Assembly (NCBI GenBank): GCA_000759755.1
Contig: BBMW01000009.1
Span: 1-64,000, forward strand
Reading direction: 5' to 3'
DNA: 64,000 bases
From: Citrobacter werkmanii NBRC 105721
Lineage (GTDB): Bacteria > Pseudomonadota > Gammaproteobacteria > Enterobacterales > Enterobacteriaceae
The translations under genes were made by a program, and so were the position numbers. Shown in pieces: positions 1 to 10,826 of the stretch. A model generated the notes under the pieces. That model made no database searches and was not told the DNA's origin. It saw only the letters and a program-made list of their open reading frames with translations. Numbering within the stretch: the stretch's first letter is position 1; each line of letters opens with the position of its first letter.

Positions 1-224
1 GGTGTGCAAACCGGGGGCGTATTATGTGCGATCGCGAGCAAAAAGGGAATTGACCTGCGGCAATAAATAGCAATCGTTTTCCTGCTTCAGCCGTTTTATT
101 CACTTTTCAACTTTTCTATGCCGTATAAATCATTTCGATAAACAAAATCTCTCTGCCAGACTGCACAAATTGTTATCAAGGTTAAATAAAAGCGAACAAT
201 TGGTTATAAGGGGAGATTGAACTT
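1..224 (+). promoter_or_regulatory. Intergenic region upstream of ssuE
   Basis: No gene is visible here. The stretch is AT-rich. It has a TATAAA hexamer at 124-129 without a good -35 match and a strong ribosome-binding site (AAGGGGAG, 208-215) ahead of the ssuE ATG. In E. coli the ssu promoter is activator-dependent (the LysR-type protein Cbl), which would fit a weak -35. I could not recognise a Cbl site by eye. Confidence 0.35.
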
Positions 225-800
225 ATGCGCGTCATTACTCTGGCGGGAAGCCCACGCTTCCCCTCTCGCTCCAGCGCGTTACTGGAATACGCCCGAGAAA
301 AACTGAACAGCCAGGATGTCGAAGTCTGTCACTGGAATCTGCACAACTTTGCCCCAGAAGACCTGATTTATGCGCGCTTCGACAGCCCGGCGCTGAAAAC
401 CTTTGTCGAACAACTACACGACGCCGACGGATTGATTGTGGCAACACCAGTCTACAAAGCAGCTTACTCCGGTGCGTTGAAAACGTTGCTCGACCTGCTT
501 CCCGAACGCGCACTGGAAGGCAAAGTGGTTTTGCCACTGGCAACAGGCGGTACCGTTGCGCATTTACTGGCCGTTGATTACGCACTTAAGCCGGTGCTGA
601 GCGCGTTAAAAGCCCAGGAAATCCTGCACGGTGTTTTTGCTGATGATTCACAGGTGATTGATTATCAACATAAACCGCAGTTTACGCCCAACCTGCAACT
701 GCGTCTGGACAATGCGCTCGACACCTTCTGGCTGGCGTTGCATCGTCGCGACGTCCAACTCCCTCAATTGAATGCTCTGCGAGGTGCCGCCCATGCTTAA
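225..800 (+). CDS. ssuE: NADPH-dependent FMN reductase SsuE
   Basis: SsuE supplies reduced FMN to the alkanesulfonate monooxygenase SsuD during sulfur starvation. The 191-residue protein has the flavodoxin-like fold signature: an N-terminal phosphate-binding loop ([12 protein letters not shown], residues 6-17) and the [18 protein letters not shown] segment near residue 75 that lines the FMN site. It is the first gene of ssuEADCB and overlaps ssuA by 8 nt. The start is set by a strong AAGGGGAG ribosome-binding site 10 nt upstream. Length matches the E. coli protein. Expected to be cytoplasmic and expressed only when sulfate or cysteine is scarce (known for the family). Confidence 0.95.
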   Translation: MRVITLAGSPRFPSRSSALLEYAREKLNSQDVEVCHWNLHNFAPEDLIYARFDSPALKTFVEQLHDADGLIVATPVYKAAYSGALKTLLDLLPERALEGKVVLPLATGGTVAHLLAVDYALKPVLSALKAQEILHGVFADDSQVIDYQHKPQFTPNLQLRLDNALDTFWLALHRRDVQLPQLNALRGAAHA

Positions 801-1767
801 TCTGCTCAAACGTCACACGCCTTGGCTGGCGTTGACCGGATTGCTGTCACTTTCAACGCTCGCCCATGCCGCAGAGTCTGCACCAGACGCGCTGCGCATA
901 GGCTACCAGAAAGGGAGCGTCAGCATGGTGCTGGCTAAAAGCCATCAGCTACTGGAGAAACGCTACCCACAGACCAAAATCTCGTGGATTGAGTTCCCGG
1001 CAGGGCCGCAAATGCTGGAAGCACTCAATATTGGCAGTATTGATCTCGGCAGTACCGGTGACATTCCACCGATTTTCGCCCAGGCCGCTGGAGCCGATCT
1101 GGTTTACGTTGGCGTCGAGCCGCCCAAACCAAAAGCCGAAGTGATTCTGGTGCCCAAAAACAGCCCGATCCAGAGCGTGGCGCAGCTCAAAGGGCATAAA
1201 GTCGCCTTCCAGAAAGGTTCCAGCGCCCACAATTTACTGCTGCGAGCCTTACAACAGGCCGGGCTGAAATTTACCGATATTCAACCAACATATCTGACAC
1301 CCGCAGATGCCAGAGCAGCCTTCCAGCAAGGTAACGTTGATGCGTGGGCTATCTGGGATCCTTACTATTCCGCCGCGTTGCTGCAGGGTGATGTGCGCGT
1401 GCTAAAAGACGGCTCAGATCTCAAACAGACCGGCTCCTTTTATCTCGCCGCGCGTCCTTATGCCGAGAAAAATGGGGCATTTGTGCTTAGTGTGCTGGAT
1501 ACCTTTAGCCAGGCCGATGCGTTAACCCTCAGCCAGCGCCAACAAAGTATTACCCTGCTGGCCAAAACCATGGGGCTGCCAGAGCCGGTGATTGCGTCTT
1601 ATCTTGATCACCGGCCGCCAACGACCATCTCGCCCGTCAGCGCCTCTGTTGCCGCTCTGCAACAACAAACCGCCGATCTGTTTTATGACAATCGTCTGGT
1701 GCCGAAAAAAATCGATATTCGCCAGCGTATCTGGCAACCCACTCAGCAGACAGGAGCAAAATTATGA
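793..1767 (+). CDS. ssuA: Aliphatic sulfonate ABC transporter, periplasmic binding protein SsuA
   Basis: SsuA captures alkanesulfonates in the periplasm for the SsuBC importer. The protein is 324 residues from the ATG at 793. This start is preferred to the in-frame ATG at 772 because it places a Sec signal peptide ([16 protein letters not shown] then an AHA-A cleavage site near residue 22) at the N-terminus and has a purine-rich site just upstream. The mature part reads as a NMT1/SsuA solute-binding protein, with [20 protein letters not shown] and the [10 protein letters not shown] motif. It overlaps ssuE by 8 nt and ssuD by 4 nt (ATGA), indicating translational coupling. Confidence 0.95.
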   Translation: MLNLLKRHTPWLALTGLLSLSTLAHAAESAPDALRIGYQKGSVSMVLAKSHQLLEKRYPQTKISWIEFPAGPQMLEALNIGSIDLGSTGDIPPIFAQAAGADLVYVGVEPPKPKAEVILVPKNSPIQSVAQLKGHKVAFQKGSSAHNLLLRALQQAGLKFTDIQPTYLTPADARAAFQQGNVDAWAIWDPYYSAALLQGDVRVLKDGSDLKQTGSFYLAARPYAEKNGAFVLSVLDTFSQADALTLSQRQQSITLLAKTMGLPEPVIASYLDHRPPTTISPVSASVAALQQQTADLFYDNRLVPKKIDIRQRIWQPTQQTGAKL

Positions 1768-2909
1768 GTCTGAACATGTTCTGGTTTTTACCTACCCACG
1801 GGGATGGCCACTATCTGGGGACGGAAGAAGGCTCGCGTCCGGTCGATCACAGTTATCTGCAGCAAATCGCACAGGCCGCCGATCGCCTGGGATTTACCGG
1901 CGTGTTGATCCCAACCGGTCGCTCCTGTGAAGATGCCTGGCTGGTAGCCGCCTCCATGATCCCTGTTACTCAGCGGCTCAAGTTTTTGGTCGCGCTGCGT
2001 CCAAGCGTAACATCGCCAACGGTTGCCGCGCGCCAGGCAGCAACGCTCGACAGACTCTCTAACGGCCGGGCGCTGTTTAACCTGGTGACCGGTAGCGATC
2101 CACAGGAGCTGGCTGGCGACGGCGTGTTTCTTGATCATACCGAGCGCTATGAAGCTTCTGCTGAATTCACCCAGATCTGGCGTCGGCTGTTACAGGGGGA
2201 AACTGTCGATTTCAACGGCAAACATATGCACGTCCGCGGCGCGAAGCTGTTTTTTCCTCCCGTACAACAACCCTGGCCGCCACTTTATTTCGGCGGTTCT
2301 TCCGATGTCGCGCAAGACCTGGCTGCCGAGCAGGTTGATCTCTATCTGACCTGGGGCGAGCCGCCTGAACAGGTGAAAGAGAAGATTGAGCAAGTGCGGG
2401 TCAAAGCGACAGCGCTTGGACGTAAGATCCGCTTCGGTATTCGTTTGCATGTGATCGTGCGGGAGACGACTGATGAGGCGTGGCAGGCAGCGGAACGTCT
2501 GATTTCTCATCTTGATGACGACACGATTGCCAAAGCTCAGGCCGCCTTCTCAAGAACGGATTCGGTTGGCCAGCAGCGGATGGCCGCACTGCATAACGGT
2601 AAACGCGACAAACTGGAGATTAGCCCAAACCTGTGGGCTGGCGTTGGACTGGTGCGTGGCGGCGCCGGGACCGCGCTGGTCGGTGACGGCCCTACCGTCG
2701 CGGCGCGTATCAACGAGTATGCCGCGCTGGGTATCGACAGTTTTGTGCTGTCGGGGTATCCGCATCTGGAAGAGGCATACAAAGTTGGCGAGCTACTGTT
2801 CCCGCATCTGGATGTATCGATCCCTGAAATTCCACAGCCACAGCGTCTGCACCAACAAGGCGAAGCGGTGGCTAACGAATTTATTCCTCGTAAGGTCGCG
2901 CAAAGCTAA
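1764..2909 (+). CDS. ssuD: FMNH2-dependent alkanesulfonate monooxygenase SsuD
   Basis: SsuD oxidises C1 to C10 alkanesulfonates with FMNH2 and O2, giving the aldehyde and sulfite, which enters cysteine synthesis. The 381-residue protein is a bacterial-luciferase-family TIM barrel. It starts [19 protein letters not shown] and contains the conserved [18 protein letters not shown] and [16 protein letters not shown] segments, which are close to the E. coli enzyme. It works with SsuE, two genes upstream. Its ATG overlaps the ssuA stop (ATGA), and ssuC follows after 11 nt with an AAGGAG site. Confidence 0.96.
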   Translation: MSLNMFWFLPTHGDGHYLGTEEGSRPVDHSYLQQIAQAADRLGFTGVLIPTGRSCEDAWLVAASMIPVTQRLKFLVALRPSVTSPTVAARQAATLDRLSNGRALFNLVTGSDPQELAGDGVFLDHTERYEASAEFTQIWRRLLQGETVDFNGKHMHVRGAKLFFPPVQQPWPPLYFGGSSDVAQDLAAEQVDLYLTWGEPPEQVKEKIEQVRVKATALGRKIRFGIRLHVIVRETTDEAWQAAERLISHLDDDTIAKAQAAFSRTDSVGQQRMAALHNGKRDKLEISPNLWAGVGLVRGGAGTALVGDGPTVAARINEYAALGIDSFVLSGYPHLEEAYKVGELLFPHLDVSIPEIPQPQRLHQQGEAVANEFIPRKVAQS

Positions 2910-2920
2910 GGAGCACGCTG

Positions 2921-3712
2921 ATGACAACACCGAAAAACAGGTGGTTATTGCGCCTTGCCCCCTGGTTTTTGCCGGTAGGTCTGGTGGCGCTCTGGCAGAT
3001 AGCCTCGTCAATGGGCTGGCTATCAACCCGCATCCTGCCCTCCCCGGAGGGCGTGGTCGAAGCCTTCTGGACGCTCTCCGCCAGCGGCGAGCTTTGGCAG
3101 CATCTGGCGATCAGCTCCTGGCGCGCGCTGATCGGATTCTCGATCGGTGGATCGTTAGGTTTGATGCTGGGACTCATTAGCGGTCTTTCACGCTGGGGGG
3201 AACGCCTGTTGGATACGTCGGTACAGATGCTGCGTAACGTCCCCCATCTGGCGCTGATCCCGCTGGTGATTTTGTGGTTCGGCATTGATGAATCCGCCAA
3301 AATCTTTCTCGTCGCCTTGGGCACTCTGTTCCCGATTTACATCAACACCTGGCACGGGATCCGCAATATCGATCGCGGCCTGGTGGAGATGGCGCGCAGC
3401 TATGGGTTGTCCGGCTTTTCACTGTTTATCCATGTGATCCTCCCCGGCGCCCTGCCCTCGATTATGGTTGGCGTACGTTTTGCTCTCGGCCTGATGTGGC
3501 TGACGCTGATCGTTGCGGAGACTATTTCAGCCAATGCCGGCATTGGTTATCTGGCGATGAATGCCCGAGAATTTCTGCAAACCGACGTGGTGGTAGTGGC
3601 CATCATTCTCTATGCCCTGCTCGGCAAACTTGCCGATGTCAGCGCCCAACTGCTGGAGCGGATCTGGCTGCGCTGGAACCCGGCTTACCATGTGAAGGAG
3701 GCTACTGTATGA
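2921..3712 (+). CDS. ssuC: Aliphatic sulfonate ABC transporter permease SsuC
   Basis: Inner-membrane permease of the sulfonate importer. The protein is 263 residues with about six hydrophobic segments. A binding-protein-dependent transport (EAA-type) motif near residues 150-180 ([20 protein letters not shown]) would contact the ATPase SsuB. Length is the same as in E. coli. An AAGGAG ribosome-binding site lies at 2908-2913, and the stop codon overlaps the ssuB start by 4 nt (ATGA). Confidence 0.95.
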   Translation: MTTPKNRWLLRLAPWFLPVGLVALWQIASSMGWLSTRILPSPEGVVEAFWTLSASGELWQHLAISSWRALIGFSIGGSLGLMLGLISGLSRWGERLLDTSVQMLRNVPHLALIPLVILWFGIDESAKIFLVALGTLFPIYINTWHGIRNIDRGLVEMARSYGLSGFSLFIHVILPGALPSIMVGVRFALGLMWLTLIVAETISANAGIGYLAMNAREFLQTDVVVVAIILYALLGKLADVSAQLLERIWLRWNPAYHVKEATV

Positions 3713-4476
3713 ATACCGCTCGCTTGAATCAGGGTACGCCGCTTTTGCTGAGCGCAGTGACCAAACAATACGCCGCCAATACGGTGCTGAATCAATTAGA
3801 TCTGCATATTCCGGCAGGGCAATTTGTTGCCGTAGTGGGCCGCAGCGGCGGTGGCAAAAGCACCTTGCTGCGCCTGCTGGCTGGGCTGGAATCGCCCACT
3901 TCAGGCGCATTACTTGCCGGAACCACCCCACTGGCAGAGATTCAGGATGATACACGCATGATGTTTCAGGATGCGCGTCTGCTGCCATGGAAAACGGTTA
4001 TCGATAACGTTGGTCTGGGGCTGAAAGGTCAATGGCGCGATGCGGCCCGTAATGCGTTGGCCGCTGTTGGCCTGGAAAACCGGGCACAGGAGTGGCCTGC
4101 CGCCCTGTCTGGCGGGCAAAAACAGCGCGTGGCCCTGGCGCGGGCATTAATTCACCGCCCTGGTCTGTTGTTACTGGATGAACCGCTCGGCGCGCTGGAT
4201 GCGTTAACCCGTCTTGAGATGCAGGATCTGATCGTCTCGCTGTGGCAGGATCACGGCTTTACGGTGCTGCTGGTGACGCACGATGTCAGTGAGGCCGTCG
4301 CGATGGCAGACCGCGTGCTGTTGATCGAAGATGGCAAAATCGGGCTGGATCTGACGGTGGATATTCAGCGCCCCCGCCGTTTGGGATCGGTGCGGTTAGC
4401 CGAGCTGGAAGCGGAAGTGTTGAACCGGGTTATGAAACGCGGCGAGACGGAACAACCGATCCGTCGACATGGATAA
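3709..4476 (+). CDS. ssuB: Aliphatic sulfonate ABC transporter ATP-binding protein SsuB
   Basis: Cytoplasmic ATPase that drives SsuC. From the ATG at 3709 the protein is 255 residues, the E. coli length. The frame stays open further upstream, but the ATGA overlap with ssuC and a GAAGGAGG site fix this start. Visible motifs are Walker A (GRSGGGKST), signature ([15 protein letters not shown]), Walker B ([12 protein letters not shown]) and the H-loop (VTHDVSEA). It is the last gene of the operon, followed within 20 nt by an intrinsic terminator. Confidence 0.95.
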   Translation: MNTARLNQGTPLLLSAVTKQYAANTVLNQLDLHIPAGQFVAVVGRSGGGKSTLLRLLAGLESPTSGALLAGTTPLAEIQDDTRMMFQDARLLPWKTVIDNVGLGLKGQWRDAARNALAAVGLENRAQEWPAALSGGQKQRVALARALIHRPGLLLLDEPLGALDALTRLEMQDLIVSLWQDHGFTVLLVTHDVSEAVAMADRVLLIEDGKIGLDLTVDIQRPRRLGSVRLAELEAEVLNRVMKRGETEQPIRRHG

Positions 4477-4491
4477 ACACTCAGAAAACAA

Positions 4492-4518
4492 GGCCCGGTA
4501 GCGCTTACCGGGCCTTTT
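4492..4518 (+). terminator. Intrinsic terminator of ssuEADCB
   Basis: A perfect 9-bp stem, GGCCCGGTA / TACCGGGCC, with a 5-nt loop is followed by TTTT. It lies 15 nt after the ssuB stop codon. It may also limit read-through between the convergent ssuB and pepN genes. Confidence 0.8.
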
Positions 4519-4550
4519 GCCGGATGGCGGCGTTACCGCCTTATCCGGCC
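4519..4550 (+). repeat. REP (repetitive extragenic palindromic) element
   Basis: GCCGGATGGCGGCG at one end and CGCCTTATCCGGCC at the other match the enterobacterial REP consensus. The element sits between the convergent 3' ends of ssuB and pepN, the usual location. REP units can stabilise upstream mRNA and bind DNA gyrase or Pol I (known for the family). Confidence 0.8.
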
Positions 4551-4572
4551 TACTAAACTACAGGTCAACGTT

Positions 4573-7185
4573 TCAGGCTAACGCTTTGTCAATCTTCTCA
4601 AACAGATCGCCGGAGAGATTCTCGAGGCCTTTCAACTGTTCCAGCGCCGCACGCATCTTCGCCTGACGTTTGGCATCATAACGTTTTAAACGAATCAACG
4701 GCTCAATCAGACGTGACGCCACCTGCGGATTGCGGCTGTTCAGTTCAGTCAGCATGTCGACCAGGAACTGATAACCGCTGCCATCTTCCGCATGGAAAGC
4801 CGCCGGGTTGCTGCCCGCAAAAGCACCAATCAGCGAACGGATGCGGTTCGGATTACTCATACTGAAGGAACGATGCTTCAGCAGACCGCGTACCGTTTCC
4901 AGCACGTTTCTCGCCGGGCTGGTGGATTGCAGGATAAACCATTTATCCATCACCAGACCGTCATGATGCCACTTATCGTCATACTCCTGCATCAATGCGT
5001 CGCGGCATGGCAGTTGCGCCGCCACAGCAGCGGACAGCGCCGCCAGGGCGTCAGTCATATTGTTCGCTTCACGGTACTGCTTGCTGACCAGCGTGTCAGC
5101 CAGATGGGTTTCGCCAAAGGCCAGGAAGCGCAGGCAGGCATTGCGCAGCGTACGTTTGCCAATATCAGCATGCTCAACGCGGTACTCGTCAAGATGATTA
5201 GCGTTATAGATGGCGAGGAATTCATCCGCCAGTTCAGCCGCCAGAGTGCGGGTCAATGCTTCGCGAACCTCCGTTATCGCCACGGGATCAATGATGTCGA
5301 ACAGTTCGGCAATTTCATTCACCGAAGGCAACGTCAGGATTTCTGCCGCCAGCGCCGGATCGATTTTCTCATCGAGCAAAATCGCGCGGAATGCATCGGC
5401 CACATGTACCGGCAGCGACAGCGGCTGTCCCTGCTGATGACGGGCAACGTTGAGCTTAATATAGGTCGCCAGCAGACTTTGCGCCGCATCCCAACGCGAG
5501 AAATCGTTACGCGCATGACGCATCAGGAAGGTTAGTTGCTGATCGCTCCATTTGTATTCCAGTTTTACCGGTGCGGAGAATTCGCACAGCAGTGCCGGAA
5601 CCGGCTGGAAGTAGACGTTATCAAAGACAAACGTCTGTTCTGCCTGGGTCACGTTGAGCACGGCATTCACCGGATGCCCGCCTTTTTGTAGCGGGATCAC
5701 TTTCCCTTCGTTGTCATACAACTCGAGGGCGAAAGGAATATGCAGCGGTTGTTTCTCGGCCTGATCCGGCGTGGCTGGCGTACGCTGACTGATGGTCAGC
5801 GTGTATTGTTCCGTTGACGGATTGTAGTCATCACGCACGGTCAGAATCGGCGTACCGGACTGACTGTACCAGCGACGGAAATGTGAGAGGTCGACGTTGG
5901 ACGCATCTTCCATCGCCTGCACAAAATCATCACAGGTTGCAGCGCTGCCGTCATGACGCTCAAAGTACAGCTGCATCCCTTTCTGGAAGTTAGCCTCACC
6001 CAGCAGGGTGTGGATCATACGAATGACTTCAGCACCTTTTTCGTACACGGTCAGGGTATAGAAGTTGTTCATTTCGATGACCATATCCGGGCGGATAGGG
6101 TGCGCCATCGGACTGGCGTCTTCGGCAAACTGCAAGCCGCGCATGGTACGTACATTGCTGATACGGTTTACCGCGCGTGAGCCGAGATCGGAACTGAACT
6201 CCTGATCGCGGAACACGGTTAAACCCTCTTTCAGACTCAACTGGAACCAGTCGCGACAGGTCACACGGTTGCCGGTCCAGTTATGGAAATATTCGTGACC
6301 AATAACGCGTTCAATATCGAGATAGTCTTTGTCGGTGGCCGTATCGGTGCGGGCCAGCACATATTTGGAGTTAAAGATGTTCAGACCTTTATTCTCCATC
6401 GCGCCCATATTGAAGAAATCAACGGCGACAATCATATAGATGTCGAGGTCATACTCGAGGCCGAAACGCTCCTCATCCCATTTCATGGAGTTTTTCAGCG
6501 AGGTCATTGCCCACGGCGCACGGTCCAGATTGCCGCGATCGACGTACAGTTCCAGCGCCACTTCTCGTCCTGAGCGGGTGGTAAAGGTGTCACGCAGGAC
6601 ATCGAAATCACCGGCTACCAGCGCAAACAGATAGCACGGTTTCGGGAACGGATCCTGCCACTGCACCCAGTGCCGACCGTTTTCCAGTTCACCCTGCGCC
6701 ACGCGGTTGCCGTTAGAGAGCAGGAACGGATATTGGGTTTTATCGGCGATAATTTTGGTGGTAAAACGCGCCAGAACATCGGGTCTGTCGAGATACCAGG
6801 TAATATGGCGGAACCCTTCCGCTTCACACTGGGTGCACAGCGCATCGCCGGACTTATACAGTCCTTCCAGCGCGGTATTGGCCGCCGGACTAATCTCATT
6901 CACGATCTGCAGCGTAAAACGTTCCGGCAGCTGACTGATAACCAGAGCGCCCTCTTCTTCTTTATATGCTGTCCACGGTTCGTCGTTCACGTGGATTGAC
7001 ACCAGGGTCAGATCTTCGCCATTCAGCCGCAGGGGCGCATCGGACGCACCATGACGGACAGCCTGGCTCACTGCGGTGACCACGGTTTTTTCAGCATCCA
7101 GGTCAAAGGTCAAGTCAATATCAGTAATCTGGTAATCCGGCGCACGATAGTCGTGACGGTATTTGGCTTGTGGCTGTTGTGTCAT
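4573..7185 (-). CDS. pepN: Aminopeptidase N
   Basis: Broad-specificity zinc aminopeptidase (M1 family), the main alanyl aminopeptidase of enterics, acting in the cytosol late in protein turnover. The 870-residue protein has the same length as E. coli PepN. The exopeptidase motif GAMEN is at residues 261-265. The zinc site is HEYFH at 297-301, with the third ligand Glu at about 320 (LKEGLTVF). The C-terminal helical cap domain is intact. It is transcribed divergently from pncB and convergently to ssuB. An AAAGG site precedes the ATG. Confidence 0.97.
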   Translation of the reverse strand: MTQQPQAKYRHDYRAPDYQITDIDLTFDLDAEKTVVTAVSQAVRHGASDAPLRLNGEDLTLVSIHVNDEPWTAYKEEEGALVISQLPERFTLQIVNEISPAANTALEGLYKSGDALCTQCEAEGFRHITWYLDRPDVLARFTTKIIADKTQYPFLLSNGNRVAQGELENGRHWVQWQDPFPKPCYLFALVAGDFDVLRDTFTTRSGREVALELYVDRGNLDRAPWAMTSLKNSMKWDEERFGLEYDLDIYMIVAVDFFNMGAMENKGLNIFNSKYVLARTDTATDKDYLDIERVIGHEYFHNWTGNRVTCRDWFQLSLKEGLTVFRDQEFSSDLGSRAVNRISNVRTMRGLQFAEDASPMAHPIRPDMVIEMNNFYTLTVYEKGAEVIRMIHTLLGEANFQKGMQLYFERHDGSAATCDDFVQAMEDASNVDLSHFRRWYSQSGTPILTVRDDYNPSTEQYTLTISQRTPATPDQAEKQPLHIPFALELYDNEGKVIPLQKGGHPVNAVLNVTQAEQTFVFDNVYFQPVPALLCEFSAPVKLEYKWSDQQLTFLMRHARNDFSRWDAAQSLLATYIKLNVARHQQGQPLSLPVHVADAFRAILLDEKIDPALAAEILTLPSVNEIAELFDIIDPVAITEVREALTRTLAAELADEFLAIYNANHLDEYRVEHADIGKRTLRNACLRFLAFGETHLADTLVSKQYREANNMTDALAALSAAVAAQLPCRDALMQEYDDKWHHDGLVMDKWFILQSTSPARNVLETVRGLLKHRSFSMSNPNRIRSLIGAFAGSNPAAFHAEDGSGYQFLVDMLTELNSRNPQVASRLIEPLIRLKRYDAKRQAKMRAALEQLKGLENLSGDLFEKIDKALA

Positions 7186-7381
7186 AAAAAAACCTTTAGC
7201 ATCTTTGGTAGAGTCTCGGCTTCAGTCTATTCCTGTTGCGTAAATCGCGCTACGCAGAATGTTCATCTTTTCAGGCACAAACACCCTTTTTGCTACATTT
7301 TCATAACACGTGGCACGAATTGCCCTCGACCAGAAAGAGAGCTTATGGTGTGATCGGGGTTCAATAAATCGCTAAACAGGG

Positions 7382-7422
7382 TATACTCCAGCGGTTTTCT
7401 TAGTTGTTTATTGTACTAAACG
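7382..7422 (+). promoter_or_regulatory. pncB promoter with NadR operator
   Basis: A -10 element TATACT at 7382-7387 is followed by TGTTTA-N6-TAAACG at 7405-7422. This matches the NadR box TGTTTA-N6-TAAACA at all but the last base. The operator overlaps or just follows the expected transcription start, consistent with NadR repression of NAD salvage when NAD is plentiful. A possible weak -35 is TTCAAT at 7360-7365. Confidence 0.75.
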
Positions 7423-7451
7423 CTCCCGTGAGAGGATGCTACTGCGCACCT

Positions 7452-8654
7452 ATGACACAATTCGCTTCTCCTGTTCTGCACTCGCTGCTGGATACAGACG
7501 CTTATAAGTTGCATATGCAGCAAGCCGTTTTTCACCACTACTATGATGTACAAGTAGCGGCTGAATTTCGTTGCCGTGGCGATGACCTGCTCGGTATTTA
7601 CGCTGATGCTATTCGTGAGCAGGTGAATGCTATGCAGCACCTGCGGCTGCAGGAGGACGAGTACCAGTGGCTCTCCGGCCTGCCTTTCTTTAAAGCTGAT
7701 TACCTCGCCTGGTTACGCGATTTCCGTTATAAGCCGGAACAAGTTTGCGTCACCAACGATAACGGTAAGCTGAACATCCGCTTAACCGGTCCATGGCGTG
7801 AAGTGATCATGTGGGAAGTCCCGCTGCTGGCAGTTATCAGCGAACTGGTGCACCGTTACCGTTCGCCCGAATCAGGCGTTCCACAGGCACTCAATGAGCT
7901 GGAAAGCAAACTAGTCGAATTCTCTGCTTTAACGAAAGATGTCGATATGTCCCGCTTCCATCTGATGGATTTCGGTACGCGCCGTCGTTTTTCACGCGAA
8001 GTACAGCAGGCCATTGTTAAACGCTTGCAGCAAGAATCCTGGTTTGTCGGCACCAGCAACTACGATCTCGCCCGCCGTCTGTCATTAACCCCGATGGGTA
8101 CACAGGCGCATGAGTGGTTCCAGGCTCATCAGCAAATCAGCCCAGAGCTTGCCACCAGCCAGCGTGTTGCGCTGGCCGCATGGTTAAATGAATATCCTGA
8201 CCAACTCGGGATTGCACTGACCGACTGCATCACCATGGACGCGTTTTTACGCGACTTTGGCGTCGAGTTTGCGACCCGTTACCAGGGCTTACGTCACGAC
8301 TCAGGCGATCCGGTAGAATGGGGTGAAAAAGCCATTGCCCATTATGAAAAACTGGGGATTGATCCGCTGAGCAAAACGCTGGTGTTCTCAGATAACCTCG
8401 ATCTGAAAAAAGCGATTGAGCTCTACCGCCACTTCTCTTCTCGCGTACAGTTGAGTTTTGGCATTGGTACACGGCTAACGTGTGATATTCCGCAGGTTAA
8501 GCCACTCAATATTGTTATCAAGCTGGTGGAGTGTAACGGTAAACCGGTGGCGAAGTTATCTGACAGCCCCGGCAAAACCATCTGCCACGATAAAGCGTTT
8601 GTTCGTGCGTTGCGCAAAGCTTTCGATTTGCCGCATATTAAAAAAGCCAGTTAA
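7452..8654 (+). CDS. pncB: Nicotinate phosphoribosyltransferase
   Basis: PncB converts nicotinate and PRPP, with ATP hydrolysis, to nicotinate mononucleotide in the Preiss-Handler NAD salvage pathway. The ATG at 7452 gives 400 residues, the E. coli length. The frame is open back to 7404, but that stretch contains the NadR operator and is not coding. Recognisable segments are [33 protein letters not shown] (with the region of the autophosphorylated histidine nearby) and [16 protein letters not shown]. The gene stands alone between its NadR-controlled promoter and its own terminator. Confidence 0.97.
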   Translation: MTQFASPVLHSLLDTDAYKLHMQQAVFHHYYDVQVAAEFRCRGDDLLGIYADAIREQVNAMQHLRLQEDEYQWLSGLPFFKADYLAWLRDFRYKPEQVCVTNDNGKLNIRLTGPWREVIMWEVPLLAVISELVHRYRSPESGVPQALNELESKLVEFSALTKDVDMSRFHLMDFGTRRRFSREVQQAIVKRLQQESWFVGTSNYDLARRLSLTPMGTQAHEWFQAHQQISPELATSQRVALAAWLNEYPDQLGIALTDCITMDAFLRDFGVEFATRYQGLRHDSGDPVEWGEKAIAHYEKLGIDPLSKTLVFSDNLDLKKAIELYRHFSSRVQLSFGIGTRLTCDIPQVKPLNIVIKLVECNGKPVAKLSDSPGKTICHDKAFVRALRKAFDLPHIKKAS

Positions 8655-8662
8655 TCCTCACA

Positions 8663-8685
8663 GGGAGCCACATCGGCTCCCTTTT
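8663..8685 (+). terminator. Intrinsic terminator of pncB
   Basis: The stem GGGAGCC / GGCTCCC with a 5-nt loop is followed by TTTT. It begins 9 nt after the pncB stop codon. Confidence 0.8.
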
Positions 8686-8820
8686 CGCGTTTATTTCCGA
8701 AATCTTTCACTCCAGCAACGAATTCTGCTTGTCTGATTGCAGATGCCAGGTAACATAGGTATCCCCCCCATTACGGGTGGACATGTGTTTATATATCCGA
8801 CTATTAACAGAGAGAATATT

Positions 8821-10221
8821 ATGAGCGTTGTGCCTGTAGCCGACGTACTCCAGGGCCGCGTAGCCGTTGACAGCGAAGTCACCGTGCGCGGATGGGTGCG
8901 TACCCGCCGAGATTCAAAAGCTGGCATCTCCTTCCTCGCCGTTTATGACGGTTCCTGCTTTGATCCTGTACAGGCCGTCATCAATAATTCTCTGCCCAAT
9001 TACAATCAGGACGTATTGCGCCTGACAACGGGCTGTTCAGTTATCGTAACGGGTAAAGTCGTTGCGTCGCCTGGACAGGGACAGAGCTTTGAAATTCAGA
9101 CCACTGAGGTTGAAGTCGCGGGCTGGGTTGAAGATCCTGACACCTACCCGATGGCGGCCAAGCGTCACAGCATTGAGTATCTGCGTGAAGTCGCGCATAT
9201 GCGTCCGCGTACCAACATGATTGGTGCGGTAGCGCGTGTACGTCATACGCTGGCGCAAGCGCTGCATCGTTTTTTCCACGAGCAGGGTTTCTTTTGGGTA
9301 TCCACGCCGCTGATTACAGCTTCCGATACGGAAGGTGCGGGTGAAATGTTCCGCGTTTCTACGCTGGATCTGGAAAACCTGCCGCGTAACGATCAGGGAA
9401 AAGTTGATTTCGATAAAGACTTCTTCGGTAAAGAAGCCTTCCTGACCGTTTCTGGTCAGTTGAACGGCGAAACCTACGCCTGCGCCCTGTCCAAAATTTA
9501 TACCTTTGGCCCGACGTTCCGTGCAGAAAACTCTAACACCAGCCGTCACCTGGCGGAGTTCTGGATGCTGGAGCCAGAAGTGGCTTTCGCCAACCTGGAC
9601 GACGTGGCAGGCCTCGCTGAAGCCATGCTGAAGTATGCTTTCAAGGCCGTACTGGCAGAGCGCGCGGATGATATGAAATTCTTCGCTGAACGTGTCGACA
9701 AAGATGCGATTTCACGCCTGGAACGTTTCATTGACGCCGACTTCGCGCAGGTGGACTACACCGACGCGGTAAGCATTCTCGAAAAATGCGGCAAACAGTT
9801 TGAAAACCCGGTTTACTGGGGTGTGGATCTCTCTTCCGAGCACGAACGTTATCTTGCTGAAGAGCACTTCAAAGCGCCAGTCGTGGTTAAAAACTATCCG
9901 AAAGATATTAAAGCGTTTTATATGCGCCTTAACGAAGACGGTAAAACCGTTGCGGCAATGGACGTACTGGCCCCGGGAATCGGTGAAATCATCGGTGGTT
10001 CTCAGCGTGAAGAGCGTCTGGACGTGCTGGATGCCCGTATGCTGGAGATGGGTCTGAACAAAGAAGATTACTGGTGGTATCGCGACCTGCGCCGCTACGG
10101 TACTGTTCCGCATTCCGGCTTCGGCTTAGGCTTCGAGCGTCTGATTGCCTACGTTACTGGCGTGCAGAACGTCCGTGATGTCATTCCGTTCCCACGTACT
10201 CCGCGTAACGCCAGCTTCTAA
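8821..10221 (+). CDS. asnS: Asparaginyl-tRNA synthetase
   Basis: Class IIb aminoacyl-tRNA synthetase that charges tRNA-Asn. The ATG at 8821 gives 466 residues, the E. coli length; upstream in-frame codons back to 8737 are leader. An N-terminal OB-fold anticodon-binding domain (residues about 15-105, [20 protein letters not shown]) is followed by the class II catalytic core. Motif 2 is the [21 protein letters not shown] segment (shown shortened as [15 protein letters not shown]). Motif 3 is [15 protein letters not shown] near the C-terminus. A purine-rich GAGAG site precedes the start, and a terminator follows. Confidence 0.97.
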   Translation: MSVVPVADVLQGRVAVDSEVTVRGWVRTRRDSKAGISFLAVYDGSCFDPVQAVINNSLPNYNQDVLRLTTGCSVIVTGKVVASPGQGQSFEIQTTEVEVAGWVEDPDTYPMAAKRHSIEYLREVAHMRPRTNMIGAVARVRHTLAQALHRFFHEQGFFWVSTPLITASDTEGAGEMFRVSTLDLENLPRNDQGKVDFDKDFFGKEAFLTVSGQLNGETYACALSKIYTFGPTFRAENSNTSRHLAEFWMLEPEVAFANLDDVAGLAEAMLKYAFKAVLAERADDMKFFAERVDKDAISRLERFIDADFAQVDYTDAVSILEKCGKQFENPVYWGVDLSSEHERYLAEEHFKAPVVVKNYPKDIKAFYMRLNEDGKTVAAMDVLAPGIGEIIGGSQREERLDVLDARMLEMGLNKEDYWWYRDLRRYGTVPHSGFGLGFERLIAYVTGVQNVRDVIPFPRTPRNASF

Positions 10222-10239
10222 AGCTGAATTTTTAATTCA

Positions 10240-10268
10240 AAGGCCAGCATTCATTGCTGGCCTTTTTT
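10240..10268 (+). terminator. Intrinsic terminator of asnS
   Basis: The stem GGCCAGCA / TGCTGGCC with loop TTCAT, extended by A and T pairs, is followed by six T. It lies about 20 nt after the asnS stop codon. Confidence 0.88.
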
Positions 10269-10826
10269 GTAACCGCTCCACGTAACAGGGATCCCCATCA
10301 CACGTTAAATACAACCCTTCGATTCCCCTCTTCCTGTTACGTAATATTTCACCGCAACACATTTGCACAAAAAATAATCAGCAATTTTATTGTGGATTAG
10401 CATTTTCTGATTAAATAGTACATTTTTTAACCTTTTACATAGCAATCCAGATGTCCATAAATTGCCTTCGGTAAAATCAGTCCTTTTAGTCACAGCAGAG
10501 AAAAAGCGGTCTTAGCAAAATTAAACATAAGAAAATCATATAAATAGAAATAACGGCGGCGATTTTTAGCGCGCAGACATCTGAACTTTGAAGTTGTTCA
10601 CAAAGTTGCACAAAAATAACATCTTGTTACATATTTTTTCTTTTTGAAACTAAATCTTTATATTTGTAGCACTTTGAGAGTAGCGAAACGGTAGTTTGAA
10701 TGGAAAGATGCCTGTCAGACACATAAAGACACCAAACTCTCATCAATAGTTCCGTAAATTTTAATTGACGGAATTTATTGGCGGCAGTGGCAGGTGTCAT
10801 ATAAAAACCGATGAGGGTAATAAATA
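10269..10826 (+). promoter_or_regulatory. ompF promoter, OmpR-binding region and mRNA leader
   Basis: This 558-nt gap holds no ORF of note and resembles the E. coli ompF control region. Tandem OmpR-like boxes span about 10614-10676, with cores GTTACATATTTTT, CTTTTTGAAACTAAAT and CTTTATATTTGTAGCACTTT, matching the F1, F2 and F3 sites. A -10 element AAAGAT lies at 10704-10709, so transcription should start near 10711-10717. The leader of about 110 nt ends in GAGGGTAATAAATAATG. In E. coli the ribosome-binding region pairs with the antisense RNA MicF. A GTTACGTAATATTTCA stretch near 10337 may be the distal OmpR site F4 (weak). Confidence 0.75.

Noticed and set aside
8737-8820. N-terminal extension of AsnS
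   Set aside because: The extra 28 codons are leader sequence; the ATG at 8821 matches the known 466-residue enzyme.
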